The notes beneath the pieces are model-generated. The model was not told where the DNA came from and did no database searches. It saw nothing but the letters and a program-made list of their open reading frames with translations. From contig NZ_CP101508.1 in assembly GCF_024380015.1 (NCBI RefSeq), positions 2,604,902 through 2,668,901 on the forward strand: a stretch of DNA of 64,000 nucleotides, given 5' to 3'. This document shows, one piece after another, positions 35,705-46,173 of this stretch; the stretch's first letter is position 1; each line of letters starts with the position of its first letter. The position numbers and the translations under genes are program-made. The DNA is from Photobacterium atrarenae. GTDB taxonomy: Bacteria > Pseudomonadota > Gammaproteobacteria > Enterobacterales > Vibrionaceae.

Positions 35705-35724
35705 ATATGCTCTAGAGCACATAT
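35705..35724 (+). promoter_or_regulatory. operator-like palindrome upstream of mltF
   Basis: ATATGCTCTAGAGCACATAT contains a perfect 12-base dyad, TGCTCTAGAGCA, with nearly symmetric AT flanks. It lies about 100 bases before mltF. It could bind a dimeric regulator, but I recognise none. Confidence 0.3.
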
Positions 35725-35821
35725 CAAAATAACAAGCTGTTACGGGATAAGGGCCGTCGTCGCTTTGCGGACCTCAAGAGCTTTGGTATAAAGAACGTCA
35801 AATAAAAATGATGAGCATGTA

Positions 35822-37339
35822 TTGTTGAACAACATTTTACTTCCCCAACGCCTGCGACGACTGCTGGCTACGGTGCTCAGCCTGGTGCTGCTCAGCGGCT
35901 GCAACTGGCTCGAAGCGCCGGAGAAAAGCGATTTGGAGCGGATCCGCGACAGCGGTGTCCTGCGCGTGGGCACCCTGAATAACCAGCTGTCTTACTTTAT
36001 CGGCAACGAAGGGCCGACCGGGCTCGACTACGAGCTGGCGCAGCGCTTTGCCGACAAGCTGGGGGTCAAACTGGAAATGCAGCCCATGTTTACCCTCTCG
36101 GGGATGTTTCCGACCCTCAAGCGGGGCGATGTCGACCTCGTCGCTGCCGGCCTGACTATGACCCAAGAGCGGCTGGCCGAATTCCGTGCCGCACCTGCTT
36201 ACTACTATGCCAGTCAGATCGTGGTCTATAAAAAGGGCCAGTGGCGCCCGCGCAGCCTGGAAGATCTGGCTAAGAATAAAGGCTCGCTGAGGGTGGTGAA
36301 AGGCTCGAGCCATGAAAAAAGCCTGGAGACACTCAAAGTCCTCCACCCAAGCCTGGAATGGGAGGCGCAAGCCGAGACCGACAGCGACGAGCTGCTGCGC
36401 CTGGTGGCGACCGGCGAGCTGGACTACACCATTGCCGATTCGGTTGATGTGGCCCTCAGCCAGCGGATCCACCCGGATATTGCCACGGCGCTGGAACTAA
36501 CGGAAGATGAGCCCATCGCCTGGTTCCTCAACCGAACCACCGACGACAGCCTGTACGCCCTGGTGATCGAATTTTTCGGCGAGCTCAAGCAGAGCGGCGA
36601 GCTGGCCAAACTGGAGGAGAAATACTTCGGCCATGTCGCGACCTTTGACTATGTCGATACCCGCGCCTTCCTGCGCGCGATCGAGAAAAAACTGCCGCGC
36701 TGGGAAGCCCTGTTCAAGAAGTATTCTGATGAGCTGGACTGGCGCCTGATCGCCGCCCTCTCGTACCAGGAATCACACTGGAACCCGAGAGCCGTGTCAC
36801 CAACCGGGGTCCGCGGGATGATGATGCTGACCCTGCCGACGGCCAAATCGGTCGGCGTGACCAACCGGCTGGATCCGGAGCAGAGTATTCGCGGCGGGGT
36901 CACATACCTGCGCAAGATGATCAACCGGATCCCGGACAGCGTGGAGACTCACGAGAAAGTCTGGTTTGCCCTCGCCTCCTACAATGTCGGTTTCGGTCAT
37001 CTGATGGATGCCCGTCGCCTGACCAAGAAACAGGGCGGTAATCCCGATGCCTGGAGTGATGTAAAGCAACGCCTGCCGCTGCTGCGCCAGCGCAAGTACT
37101 ACAAGCAGACCCGCTATGGTTACGCCCGTGGCGATGAGGCGCTCAATTACGTCGAGAATATTCGCCGCTACTATCAGAGCATCATGGGTTATGAGCAGGC
37201 GCACCGCCAGCAGCCACAAGAAGAACAGATCGCCGAAGTCGACGGCCTGCATACCATCACCCCGCCGGACGTGGTCAAGCCCGAAGCCATCGAGGAAGCG
37301 GCCAAGGCCGCCAAACCGACCCGAACGGCCAGTAATTAA
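35822..37339 (+). CDS. mltF: membrane-bound lytic murein transglycosylase F
   Basis: This 505-residue protein is MltF, which cleaves peptidoglycan glycan strands to 1,6-anhydro products. An N-terminal solute-binding-like domain (about 38-270: GVLRVGTLNNQLSYFIGNEGPTGLDYELAQRFAD) precedes the lysozyme-like domain. The catalytic Glu317 lies in SYQESHWNPRAVSPTGVRGMMMLT. The leader ends LVLLSGC, a lipobox, so Cys27 may be lipidated. The start is a TTG (35822), because no in-frame ATG precedes the signal. A six-codon frame starting ATG 35808 ends in a TGA that overlaps the start, suggesting translational coupling. It is divergent from purL, as in E. coli. Confidence 0.93.
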   Translation: MLNNILLPQRLRRLLATVLSLVLLSGCNWLEAPEKSDLERIRDSGVLRVGTLNNQLSYFIGNEGPTGLDYELAQRFADKLGVKLEMQPMFTLSGMFPTLKRGDVDLVAAGLTMTQERLAEFRAAPAYYYASQIVVYKKGQWRPRSLEDLAKNKGSLRVVKGSSHEKSLETLKVLHPSLEWEAQAETDSDELLRLVATGELDYTIADSVDVALSQRIHPDIATALELTEDEPIAWFLNRTTDDSLYALVIEFFGELKQSGELAKLEEKYFGHVATFDYVDTRAFLRAIEKKLPRWEALFKKYSDELDWRLIAALSYQESHWNPRAVSPTGVRGMMMLTLPTAKSVGVTNRLDPEQSIRGGVTYLRKMINRIPDSVETHEKVWFALASYNVGFGHLMDARRLTKKQGGNPDAWSDVKQRLPLLRQRKYYKQTRYGYARGDEALNYVENIRRYYQSIMGYEQAHRQQPQEEQIAEVDGLHTITPPDVVKPEAIEEAAKAAKPTRTASN

Positions 37340-37358
37340 AATTGAACCTGCCGAACAC

Positions 37359-37387
37359 AAATCAGCCCTGCCATGCAGGGCTGATTT
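37359..37387 (+). terminator. terminator downstream of mltF
   Basis: AAATCAGCCCTG (37359-37370) and CAGGGCTGATTT (37376-37387) form a 12-bp stem with a CCATG-type loop. It begins 20 bases past the mltF stop. The AT-rich ends could also act on the opposite strand, where tadA stops at 37479. Confidence 0.85.
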
Positions 37388-37478
37388 GTATCAAGCTTAT
37401 TGAAATGCCGTTTACCGCCATGGCGCAGAAATCAGAGCGCGGCGCGGCCATCAACACCATCACACAATGATGCTTCAG

Positions 37479-38078
<600 letters not shown>

Positions 38079-38148
38079 TTATTACTCTTGAGAAAAAGTT
38101 ATTTTCAAAATAGGGCAATTATCAACCTTATGGGAATAAATATACTAA

Positions 38149-39402
<1,254 letters not shown>

Positions 39403-39463
39403 TCCTCACCGCCACAGCGTTGCCCCGGTAATGCTGTGGCGCTCACGCGAGAGCCAATCATCT

Positions 39464-40312
39464 ATGACGATAGAAAACATCAGTGCCAATAAAAGCTTCG
39501 GCGGCTGGCACAAACAATATACCCACCGCGCTGACACCCTCAGCTGTGAGATGCGTTTTGCCATCTACCTGCCGCCACAGGTTGCGACCGGCACCAAGGT
39601 CCCGGTGGTGTACTGGCTGTCGGGGCTGACCTGCACGGACGAGAATTTTATGCAGAAAGCCGGTGCCCAGCGCGTTGCGGCTGAGCTGGGCGTGGCCATT
39701 GTGGCCCCGGATACCAGCCCGCGCGGCGATGAAGTACCGGACGATCCTGACGCCAGCTATGACTTCGGCCTCGGTGCCGGCTTCTATGTCAATGCGACCC
39801 AACCGCCGTGGAACCGACACTACCGCATGTACGACTACGTGGTCCATGAGCTCCCCACGCTGATTGAAGCCAACTTCCCGGTCAGCCCGCAGCGGGCGAT
39901 CTGCGGCCACTCTATGGGCGGCCATGGCGCGTTGATGATCGCCCTGCGTAACCCAACCCGCTACAGCTCGGTGTCGGCATTCAGCCCGATCAGCCACCCG
40001 ATGAACTGCCCGTGGGGACAAAAAGCCTTCACCGGCTACCTGGGGGATGACCAATCCCAGTGGGCCCAGTACGATAGCTGCGAGCTGATGAAACAGACGA
40101 GCGAGCCGGTACCGGCGCTGGTTGATCAGGGCGATCAGGACCCGTTCCTCAACGAGCAACTAAACCCCGAAGCCCTCCAACATGCAGCCAAACAAAGTCA
40201 GTATCCGCTCGAGTTGCGCATGCAAACCGGCTACGACCATAGCTATTACTTCATCGCCAGCTTTATCGAGGATCACCTGCGCTTTCATGCCGGGCACTTC
40301 CAGGCGAATTGA
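39464..40312 (+). CDS. frmB: S-formylglutathione hydrolase
   Basis: This 282-residue alpha/beta-hydrolase releases formate and glutathione from S-formylglutathione. The nucleophile Ser is in AICGHSMGGHGALMIAL. YWLSGLTCTDENFMQKAGAQR and DTSPRGDEVPDD with YDFGLGAGFYVNATQPPW are diagnostic of the esterase D/FghA family. The catalytic Asp region is VDQGDQDPFLNEQL, and the His is in TGYDHSYYFIASFI. The start is ATG 39464 (MTIENISANKSFGG). The gene directly follows the dehydrogenase gene and completes the glutathione-dependent pathway. Confidence 0.96.
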   Translation: MTIENISANKSFGGWHKQYTHRADTLSCEMRFAIYLPPQVATGTKVPVVYWLSGLTCTDENFMQKAGAQRVAAELGVAIVAPDTSPRGDEVPDDPDASYDFGLGAGFYVNATQPPWNRHYRMYDYVVHELPTLIEANFPVSPQRAICGHSMGGHGALMIALRNPTRYSSVSAFSPISHPMNCPWGQKAFTGYLGDDQSQWAQYDSCELMKQTSEPVPALVDQGDQDPFLNEQLNPEALQHAAKQSQYPLELRMQTGYDHSYYFIASFIEDHLRFHAGHFQAN

Positions 40313-40354
40313 TCGCTGCGCGCCGATCCCAAAAATACGGTGCCTGAAAACAAA

Positions 40355-40377
40355 CAGCCCGGCACGAGGCCGGGCTG
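40355..40377 (-). terminator. terminator of the first AbgT-family gene
   Basis: CAGCCCGGC (40355-40363) and GCCGGGCTG (40369-40377) form a 9-bp GC stem. On the reverse strand it is followed by TTTGTTTTC. It lies 20 bases past the transporter stop and may also slow the convergent frmB transcript. Confidence 0.75.
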
Positions 40378-40397
40378 CTGACGTATGATCAACCGGT

Positions 40398-41954
40398 TCA
40401 GAAACCGAGCGGAATGCCGAAGCTGAAGAAGCCCACCAGCACGGCCGACCAGACGACCAGGAAGGCCGCCGAATACGGCACCATCATGGCAATCACATCA
40501 CCAAACGACAGTTCAGGCTTATACTTGCGCATGAAGGCCAGCACCACCCCGGCGTAGGTCATCATCGGGGTAATGATGTTGGTTGAAGAATCTGCCACCC
40601 GATACGCCGCAGTTACCATTTCCGGCGTCATGTCCGGGTTGACCTGATACAGCATCGGGACAAAAATCGGCCCCAGCAGCATCCATTTCGACGTCAGACC
40701 GCCGACAAACAGGTTAATCACCGCCGTGGTCAGAATAAAGCCGAGGATCAGCAGGATTGGAAAGTCCTGCAAGCCCAGCGATGCCAGGAACGTCGCCCCC
40801 AGGTAGGTCACGTAAGTCCCCAGATCAGAGAAGCTCAGCAGGGCCAGGAAGTTATAGGAGAAGAACGTCAGCACCAGAATGTAACCCATGGTGTTCATCT
40901 GTTTCACCATCGCCGTCACCACATCCTGCATCGACTTGAATTTACCCGTCGCCACGCCGAAAAAAATACCAATCGTGGCAAACACCATGGCAATCAGCAA
41001 AATGACGTTATCCAGGTAAGGGGTCACTTCCCGGCCGGCGTCGTTGGTATAGGTTGCCAAAGGCCCCATTGCCAGCGCCGCTACAGCAGCCAGTGCCAGG
41101 ATCAGGCCAAGACCAGCGGCACGCAACCCTTTGTTCTCAGCCTCAGTGACCTGAAAATCATCCAGATTGAGGTCATCCGGGATCTGATACGACATCTTCT
41201 CCAGGCGCGGTGTGACAAAGCGCACCGTCACCCAGGCACCCAGCCCGGCCAGCAGGAAGGTGGACGTGGCGATGAAGAAATAATGCATGGTCGCCGGATT
41301 GATCGGATCGCCACTGGCCGTGACAAACGGGATCCCCTGAGACTCGGCAAAAATACGGGCATTGACCCCGAGAATCACATCCGAAGGCGTCGCCGGGATC
41401 AGGTTCGCCGAGAAGCCAGCCGAAACCCCGGCAAAGGCTGCCGCCATGCCGATCAGCGGGTTCTTGCCCAGTCCGGCATACAGCAGTCCCGACAGCGGGA
41501 TCAGGATCAGGTAACCGGCATCACTCGCGATCGAGCTCATAATCCCGAGGAACACCACCAGCAAAGGTAACCAGCGATCGTTGATCCGCAGACCCACTTT
41601 CTTGATCACCGTCGACAACAGGCCGGAGTGCTCCGCAATCCCGACCCCAACCATGACAATCAGGATCACACCCAGTACGCCGCGTCCGAACGACAGCCAG
41701 TTGGTCAGCAAGGCATTGTCGAACATCCAGCGGACATTCTCTGCAGCCAGCATATTTTTAATGGTATGAATCACCGCCTGGCCATCAGCCCCGGTGGTGT
41801 CAAATTGAAGGCCACCAATCAACCCGGTCAGGGCCAGACAGAACACGAACAGGGACATAAAGATAATCACCGGATCCGGGATTTTCTTTCCGACGCGTTC
41901 AATGAATGCAATGACGCCCGACTGGGGCGGTGGTGAATGCAGGGCATCACTCAT
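40398..41954 (-). CDS. AbgT-family transporter (first copy)
   Basis: This 518-residue inner-membrane protein belongs to the AbgT family, whose members import p-aminobenzoyl-glutamate or export sulfonamide-type antimetabolites (MtrF, YdaH). Its opening, FIERVGKKIPDPVIIFMSLFVFCLALTGLIGGLQFD, matches the family. ASDAGYLILIPLSG, AGVSAGFSANLIPATPSDVIL, GGLTSKWMLLGPIFVPMLYQ and YRVADSSTNIITPMMTY fall in the family's conserved re-entrant and substrate regions. Many hydrophobic helices span the protein. The substrate cannot be read from the sequence. A similar gene follows upstream in the same direction, but an intrinsic terminator lies between them. Confidence 0.92.
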   Translation of the reverse strand: MSDALHSPPPQSGVIAFIERVGKKIPDPVIIFMSLFVFCLALTGLIGGLQFDTTGADGQAVIHTIKNMLAAENVRWMFDNALLTNWLSFGRGVLGVILIVMVGVGIAEHSGLLSTVIKKVGLRINDRWLPLLVVFLGIMSSIASDAGYLILIPLSGLLYAGLGKNPLIGMAAAFAGVSAGFSANLIPATPSDVILGVNARIFAESQGIPFVTASGDPINPATMHYFFIATSTFLLAGLGAWVTVRFVTPRLEKMSYQIPDDLNLDDFQVTEAENKGLRAAGLGLILALAAVAALAMGPLATYTNDAGREVTPYLDNVILLIAMVFATIGIFFGVATGKFKSMQDVVTAMVKQMNTMGYILVLTFFSYNFLALLSFSDLGTYVTYLGATFLASLGLQDFPILLILGFILTTAVINLFVGGLTSKWMLLGPIFVPMLYQVNPDMTPEMVTAAYRVADSSTNIITPMMTYAGVVLAFMRKYKPELSFGDVIAMMVPYSAAFLVVWSAVLVGFFSFGIPLGF

Positions 41955-42282
41955 ATTCGTACATCCTTACTACTTTTAATTGAGTTTATGCTGCATTTAA
42001 CAGTCAATAACAGTGTATAACTTCAACACAGATCAATCTGCCAAACACACTAAGTCAGACTTTAAATCCAAGCCTATATGACAAAGCGGTCATAATAATC
42101 AATATTCATACTTCAAACCATAAAATATCACTAAATTTTACAAATATATTAATATTTAAAACTTTAGCCGTTTATCCTGATAATGGAGTAAATATCGGCA
42201 TTCCTTTTAGGTCTCTCCCGAGATAACGCTGCACGATCAAAAAAGGCCCTGCGGGGCAGGACCTTTCTTGCATCTCTCGAAT
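41955..42282 (-). promoter_or_regulatory. AT-rich promoter region between the two AbgT-family genes
   Basis: No gene is seen in these 328 bases. The part 41990-42190 is markedly AT-rich compared with the surrounding DNA and probably carries the promoter of the first AbgT-family gene. No operator could be assigned with confidence. The terminator of the second copy occupies 42242-42266. Confidence 0.4.
42242..42266 (-). terminator. terminator of the second AbgT-family gene
   Basis: AAAGG-c-CCTGC (42242-42252) pairs with GCAGG-a-CCTTT (42256-42266), with one internal mismatch and a GGG loop. On the reverse strand TTTTTT follows. It lies 17 bases past the stop codon at 42283. Confidence 0.82.
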
Positions 42283-43842
42283 TTACAGTTGGTAAGTATA
42301 AGGAGCCTGAATTCCCAACGGGATCCCCAGCGCCCAATAGGCCAACAGGAACAGCGTCCAGCCAATCAACATCGCAATCGAGTATGGCATCATCAGCGAA
42401 GCCAGGGTGCCAATGCCGGCACTTTTCACATAGCGCTGCATATACACCACCACCAGCGGGAAGAACACCATCAACGGTGAGATAATATTCGACACCGAAT
42501 CCCCGACCCGGTATGCCGCTTGCGTCAGCTCAGGCGAAATTCCGACCGCCATCAACATCGGCACCAGGATCGGACCAATCAGGGCCCACTTCGCCGACGC
42601 TGAGCCCACCAGCAGATTGACAAACGCAGTCAGCAGGATCATCCCGACAATAGTTACCTGGCCCGGCAGGTTCATCGCCTTGAGCAAATCCGCGCCCGAC
42701 AGCGCCAGCAGGGTGCCCAGGTTCGACTGGCTGAAGGCCGCCAGGAACTGAGCACAGAAGAAAGCCATCACGATATAGCCCCCCATGGTGCCCATGGTGG
42801 TCGACATTGCTTTGATAATGTCATCGCTGGATTTAAACGTACCGGCGACCCGGCCGTACACCACGCCCGGGATCACAAACAGGATGAAGATCAGCGGTAC
42901 AATCGACTGCATCAGCGGCGCAGAGAACGCGGTGATCTCCCCTTCCGCTGAACGCAGCGGCGAGGATTCCGGGAACACCGCAGCGACCAGCGCAATCACA
43001 CCCAGCACCATCGCCCAACCCGCACGGTTAAAGGCTTTGGATTCAATCGCAGTGAACGAACCCAGATCCGGCGCTTCTTCGGCATCGTCATCAATGGCGG
43101 TTTTGCTCAAGCGCGGCTCAATGACTTTCTCAGTGACATACCAACCGATACTAACCACCACAATGGAAGAAAGCCCGGTGAACATCAGGTTCGCCAGCGG
43201 GTTGACGATATAAGCGGGGTCCAGGATTTGAGCCGCCGACTGGGTGAACCCGGCCAGCAACGGATCAATCCCGGATGGAATGAAGTTCGCCGAAAAGCCA
43301 CCGGACACCCCGGCAAACGCTGCCGCAATCCCGGCCAGAGGATGACGCCCGGCGGCATGGAAGATAATGCCGCCCAGCGGGATCACCAGTACATAACCGG
43401 CATCAGCTGCTGTATGCGACACAATCGCCACCAGGATCAGCATCGGAGTCAACAGTTTGGCCGGGGTGAAATTCAGCATCTTTTTCAGGCCGGTATTGAT
43501 AAAGCCGGAGGCTTCAGCAACCCCAACGCCCAACATTGCCACCAGCACAATCCCCAGCGGTGCGAATCCGGTGAAGGTTTTCACCATCCCGGCGAGGAAC
43601 TCTGCCAGCGACTGGCCGGTGAGCAGGTTATTAATTTCAATGGCTTGCCCGGTAACAGGGTGGATCAGCCCGAACTCGAACTGGGAAAGGAGGGCGGACA
43701 AGCCCCAGACAGTCAGTAACGCCCAGAAAAACAGCAAAGCCGGATCCGGGATTTTATTACCTGCGCGCTCAATCAAGTTTAAAAACTTATTCATCGCACC
43801 AGAAGGCGCCTCTGGGGCGTGTTGTACTGTGTGATTACTCAT
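42283..43842 (-). CDS. AbgT-family transporter (second copy)
   Basis: This 519-residue inner-membrane protein is a clear but diverged paralogue of the neighbouring AbgT-family transporter. It shares NLIERAGNKIPDPALLFFWALLTVWGLSALLSQ, AADAGYVLVIPLGGIIFHAAGRHPLAGIAAAFAGVSGGFSANFIPS, GSASAKWALIGPILVPMLM and YRVGDSVSNIISPLMVFFPLV. It lacks the PATPSD stretch of the first copy, reading PSGIDPLLAGFTQS instead. That is in a conserved transport region, so the two may differ in substrate. It has its own terminator and upstream region, so the two genes are probably expressed independently. Confidence 0.92.
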   Translation of the reverse strand: MSNHTVQHAPEAPSGAMNKFLNLIERAGNKIPDPALLFFWALLTVWGLSALLSQFEFGLIHPVTGQAIEINNLLTGQSLAEFLAGMVKTFTGFAPLGIVLVAMLGVGVAEASGFINTGLKKMLNFTPAKLLTPMLILVAIVSHTAADAGYVLVIPLGGIIFHAAGRHPLAGIAAAFAGVSGGFSANFIPSGIDPLLAGFTQSAAQILDPAYIVNPLANLMFTGLSSIVVVSIGWYVTEKVIEPRLSKTAIDDDAEEAPDLGSFTAIESKAFNRAGWAMVLGVIALVAAVFPESSPLRSAEGEITAFSAPLMQSIVPLIFILFVIPGVVYGRVAGTFKSSDDIIKAMSTTMGTMGGYIVMAFFCAQFLAAFSQSNLGTLLALSGADLLKAMNLPGQVTIVGMILLTAFVNLLVGSASAKWALIGPILVPMLMAVGISPELTQAAYRVGDSVSNIISPLMVFFPLVVVYMQRYVKSAGIGTLASLMMPYSIAMLIGWTLFLLAYWALGIPLGIQAPYTYQL

Positions 43843-44075
43843 GGGGGCTCCATGGTGAGTGTGATGTTGTTTGTCGCGGCGCTCTGTTTATCGTTTTATA
43901 GCCGCTCGAAGCAGGCCGGGAAACGACCTGACAGTGAAATTGTATCGAAAATCAAGCCAAAAACGCAGATTAAACTCAATTTTTATCGTTATTTAAGGTT
44001 AAATTTTTATACTTTATGATTTAGCGACACATAAAACCAACAACAGCAACCCAATCCCTTTACAATGCAAAAACA

Positions 44076-44099
44076 AAAAGACACCTCCGGCTGTCTTTT
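44076..44099. terminator. terminator-like hairpin downstream of the guaA-distal segment
   Basis: AAAAGACA (44076-44083) and TGTCTTTT (44092-44099) enclose CCTCCGGC, a classical terminator pattern with T-runs on both strands. No recognised gene ends here, which suggests that a transcript from the right (the segment 44100-44368) is terminated at this point. Confidence 0.75.
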
Positions 44100-44368
44100 C
44101 GTTCACACCAAATACCCGCCTGGGGACGAGGACGCTTACGCGCTCCCGACATGAACCACGGATCAGGGCGCACCACCATGACACCTGGTTTCGAAACGGT
44201 CAACGCATCAGGCACAGGAGATGATTTGAATGAACATCTTTCACAGCTAACGACACTGAACTGAGCCAGGGTACCGGACGAAGGTCATGCCACCGCCATC
44301 GCGGCAACCGACGGATTTCCCCTCTGACCCGCACTGGATGGTGTCCGTACCACAACGCCAATAAACAA

Positions 44369-44392
44369 AAAGCCCATGAGAACATGGGCTTT
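44369..44392 (-). terminator. terminator of guaBA
   Basis: AAAGCCCATG (44369-44378) and CATGGGCTTT (44383-44392) form a 10-bp stem with an AGAA-type loop. The reverse strand continues TTGTTTATTG. It lies 47 bases past the guaA stop. Confidence 0.88.
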
Positions 44393-44438
44393 ATGATGAT
44401 TTATTGCGGATCAGTTCCCGCGGTGACCGAGTGAGGGA

Positions 44439-46022
44439 TTATTCCCACTCGATGGTTGCCGGCGGCTTCCCGGAAACATCGTAAACCACACGGGAAATGC
44501 CATCGACCTCGTTAATGATGCGGTTTGAAACCTTACCCAGGAAGTCGTACGGCAGGTGTGCCCAGTGCGCGGTCATGAAGTCAATCGTCTCCACTGCACG
44601 CAGGGAAACAACCCAGTCATATTTGCGGCCATCGCCCATCACGCCAACCGAGCGAACCGGCAGGAATACAGTGAAAGCTTGCGAAACTTTGTTGTACAGA
44701 TCGGCTTTATGCAGCTCTTCGATAAAGATCGCATCAGCGCGGCGCAGCAGATCACAGTACTCTTTCTTCACTTCGCCCAGTACGCGAACCCCCAGACCTG
44801 GTCCCGGGAACGGGTGGCGGTACAGCATGTTGTACGGCAAGCCCAGCTCGAGGCCGATCTTACGCACTTCGTCTTTGAACAGTTCTTTCAGCGGCTCGAC
44901 CAGACCCATCTCCATCTCTTCCGGCAGGCCGCCCACGTTGTGGTGTGATTTAATCACGTGCGCTTTACCGGTTTTCGAGGCTGCAGATTCAATCACATCC
45001 GGATAAATGGTGCCTTGCGCCAGCCACTTGGCATTTTGCAGTTTGCCGGCTTCTTCGTCGAACACTTCAACAAATACACGGCCGATGATCTTACGCTTGG
45101 CTTCCGGCTCATCCTCGCCTTCCAGCGCTGACAGGAAGCGATCTTCCGCATTGACGTGTACGATATTCAGACCGAAGTGATCACCGAACATTTCCATCAC
45201 CTGCTCACCTTCATTCAGGCGCAGCAGACCATTATCAACAAACACACAGGTCAGCTTGTCGCCAATCGCGCGGTGAACCAGCATCGCTACCACGGACGAA
45301 TCAACACCGCCGGACAGGCCGAGGATCACTTCATCATCACCAACCTGCTCCTTGATGCGGGCCACAGCGTCTTCAATGATGTTTTCAGAGGTCCACAGTT
45401 TTTCACAGCCACAGATCCCCAACACGAAACTTTCGATGATCCGCATGCCCTGACGGGTATGGGTTACTTCCGGGTGGAACTGCACGCCGTAAAAGTGCTT
45501 CTCAACATTCGCCATCGCGGCATACGGACAGGTTTCAGTTTCTGCTACCTTGACGAAGCCTTGCGGGATCTCGACCACTTTGTCACCGTGGCTCATCCAG
45601 ACATCCAGCAGACCTTTGCCGTCTTCAGAAATCGCATCTTCGATATTGTGGAAGAAGTCTGTCGGCTCAACCACTTTCACCTGTGCGTAGCCAAACTCAC
45701 GCTCCGTTGAGCCGGCCACTTGACCGCCCAGTTGCTCGGCCATAGTCTGCATGCCGTAACAGACACCCAGCACTGGCACACCGGCTTCAAAAACATATTG
45801 CGGCGCACGCGGAGAGCCCGCTTCGGTGACGCTCTCCGGACCACCAGAAAGAATAATACCGTTCGGGTTAAAATCGCGGATATCCGACTCAGCAACATCC
45901 CAGCTCCACAGCTCACAGTAAACACCGATTTCACGAATACGGCGAGCAATAAGTTGCGTGTACTGAGAACCGAAATCCAGGATCAGGATACGTTGGTCAT
46001 GAATATTTGTGGTCGTGGTCAT
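44439..46022 (-). CDS. guaA: GMP synthase (glutamine-hydrolysing)
   Basis: This 527-residue enzyme aminates XMP to GMP with glutamine and ATP. The N-terminal class I glutaminase domain has [19 protein letters not shown], the nucleophile Cys in [11 protein letters not shown], and the His/Glu of [13 protein letters not shown]. The PP-loop ATPase follows ([17 protein letters not shown]). The C-terminal dimerisation domain has [31 protein letters not shown] and ends [10 protein letters not shown]. guaB lies upstream with a 151-base spacer that contains a strong hairpin. The 3' end of guaA is a known integration site for genomic islands in other bacteria, which makes the debris beyond it interesting. 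Confidence 0.98.
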   Translation of the reverse strand: MTTTTNIHDQRILILDFGSQYTQLIARRIREIGVYCELWSWDVAESDIRDFNPNGIILSGGPESVTEAGSPRAPQYVFEAGVPVLGVCYGMQTMAEQLGGQVAGSTEREFGYAQVKVVEPTDFFHNIEDAISEDGKGLLDVWMSHGDKVVEIPQGFVKVAETETCPYAAMANVEKHFYGVQFHPEVTHTRQGMRIIESFVLGICGCEKLWTSENIIEDAVARIKEQVGDDEVILGLSGGVDSSVVAMLVHRAIGDKLTCVFVDNGLLRLNEGEQVMEMFGDHFGLNIVHVNAEDRFLSALEGEDEPEAKRKIIGRVFVEVFDEEAGKLQNAKWLAQGTIYPDVIESAASKTGKAHVIKSHHNVGGLPEEMEMGLVEPLKELFKDEVRKIGLELGLPYNMLYRHPFPGPGLGVRVLGEVKKEYCDLLRRADAIFIEELHKADLYNKVSQAFTVFLPVRSVGVMGDGRKYDWVVSLRAVETIDFMTAHWAHLPYDFLGKVSNRIINEVDGISRVVYDVSGKPPATIEWE

Positions 46023-46096
46023 TATCGAGCTGTCTCAAATCAGTTTGAAAGGTGGGGGCGAAATAACGCCCCCGATCTTATACAAGTTTTGTCTTT

Positions 46097-46143
46097 AGGC
46101 AAACGTTTTCGCCAGGCCGTACGCCGGGTGGCGAAAATTGCCT
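46097..46143 (-). promoter_or_regulatory. 15-bp intercistronic hairpin between guaB and guaA
   Basis: AGGCAA (46097-46102), ACG bulge and TTTTCGCCA (46106-46114) pair with TGGCGAAAA (46129-46137) and TTGCCT (46138-46143) around a loop of 14 bases that itself contains GGC/GCC. The 5' arm GGCAAACGTTTTCGCC also resembles a PurR box. No T-run follows, so it is more likely a stability or processing element, or an extra operator, than a terminator. Confidence 0.55.
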
Positions 46144-46173
46144 CAAACGCCGTTTGCTACCGACAATAGGGAA

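Larger units (their letters stand above)
35399..35821. other. divergent region between purL and mltF
   Basis: No gene is seen. It contains the purL promoter and PurR box, a leader hairpin CCCGGC-ATCA-GCCGGG at 35451-35466 inside the inferred 140-base purL leader, a long T-run (35594-35604), and a 20-base near-palindrome at 35705-35724 on the mltF side. I could not assign the mltF promoter. Confidence 0.5.
43843..44438. other. 596-base gap between the second AbgT gene and guaA, with possible gene debris
   Basis: The right half of the AbgT promoter lies at 43850-44040 (AT-rich). From about 44100 to 44368 the sequence is GC-rich and looks like old coding sequence. On the reverse strand a 61-codon frame (44385-44200) reads WYGHHPVRVRGEIRRLPRWR and then WHDLRPVPW. 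HDLR resembles box II of tyrosine recombinases but is not preceded by recognisable homology. This segment is bounded by two leftward-acting terminators, 44076-44099 and 44369-44392. A relic, a short RNA or random sequence are all possible. Confidence 0.35.

Noticed and set aside
42090..42115. ArgR-like sequence (TGAATATTGATTAT) upstream of the first AbgT-family gene
   Set aside because: The match is partial, the region is AT-rich so chance matches are expected, and no arginine link is evident.
43819..44019. Short plus-strand frame of 66 codons starting inside the second AbgT gene
   Set aside because: It begins antisense within the transporter start and runs into AT-rich promoter sequence with Lys-rich, non-protein-like composition and no ribosome site.
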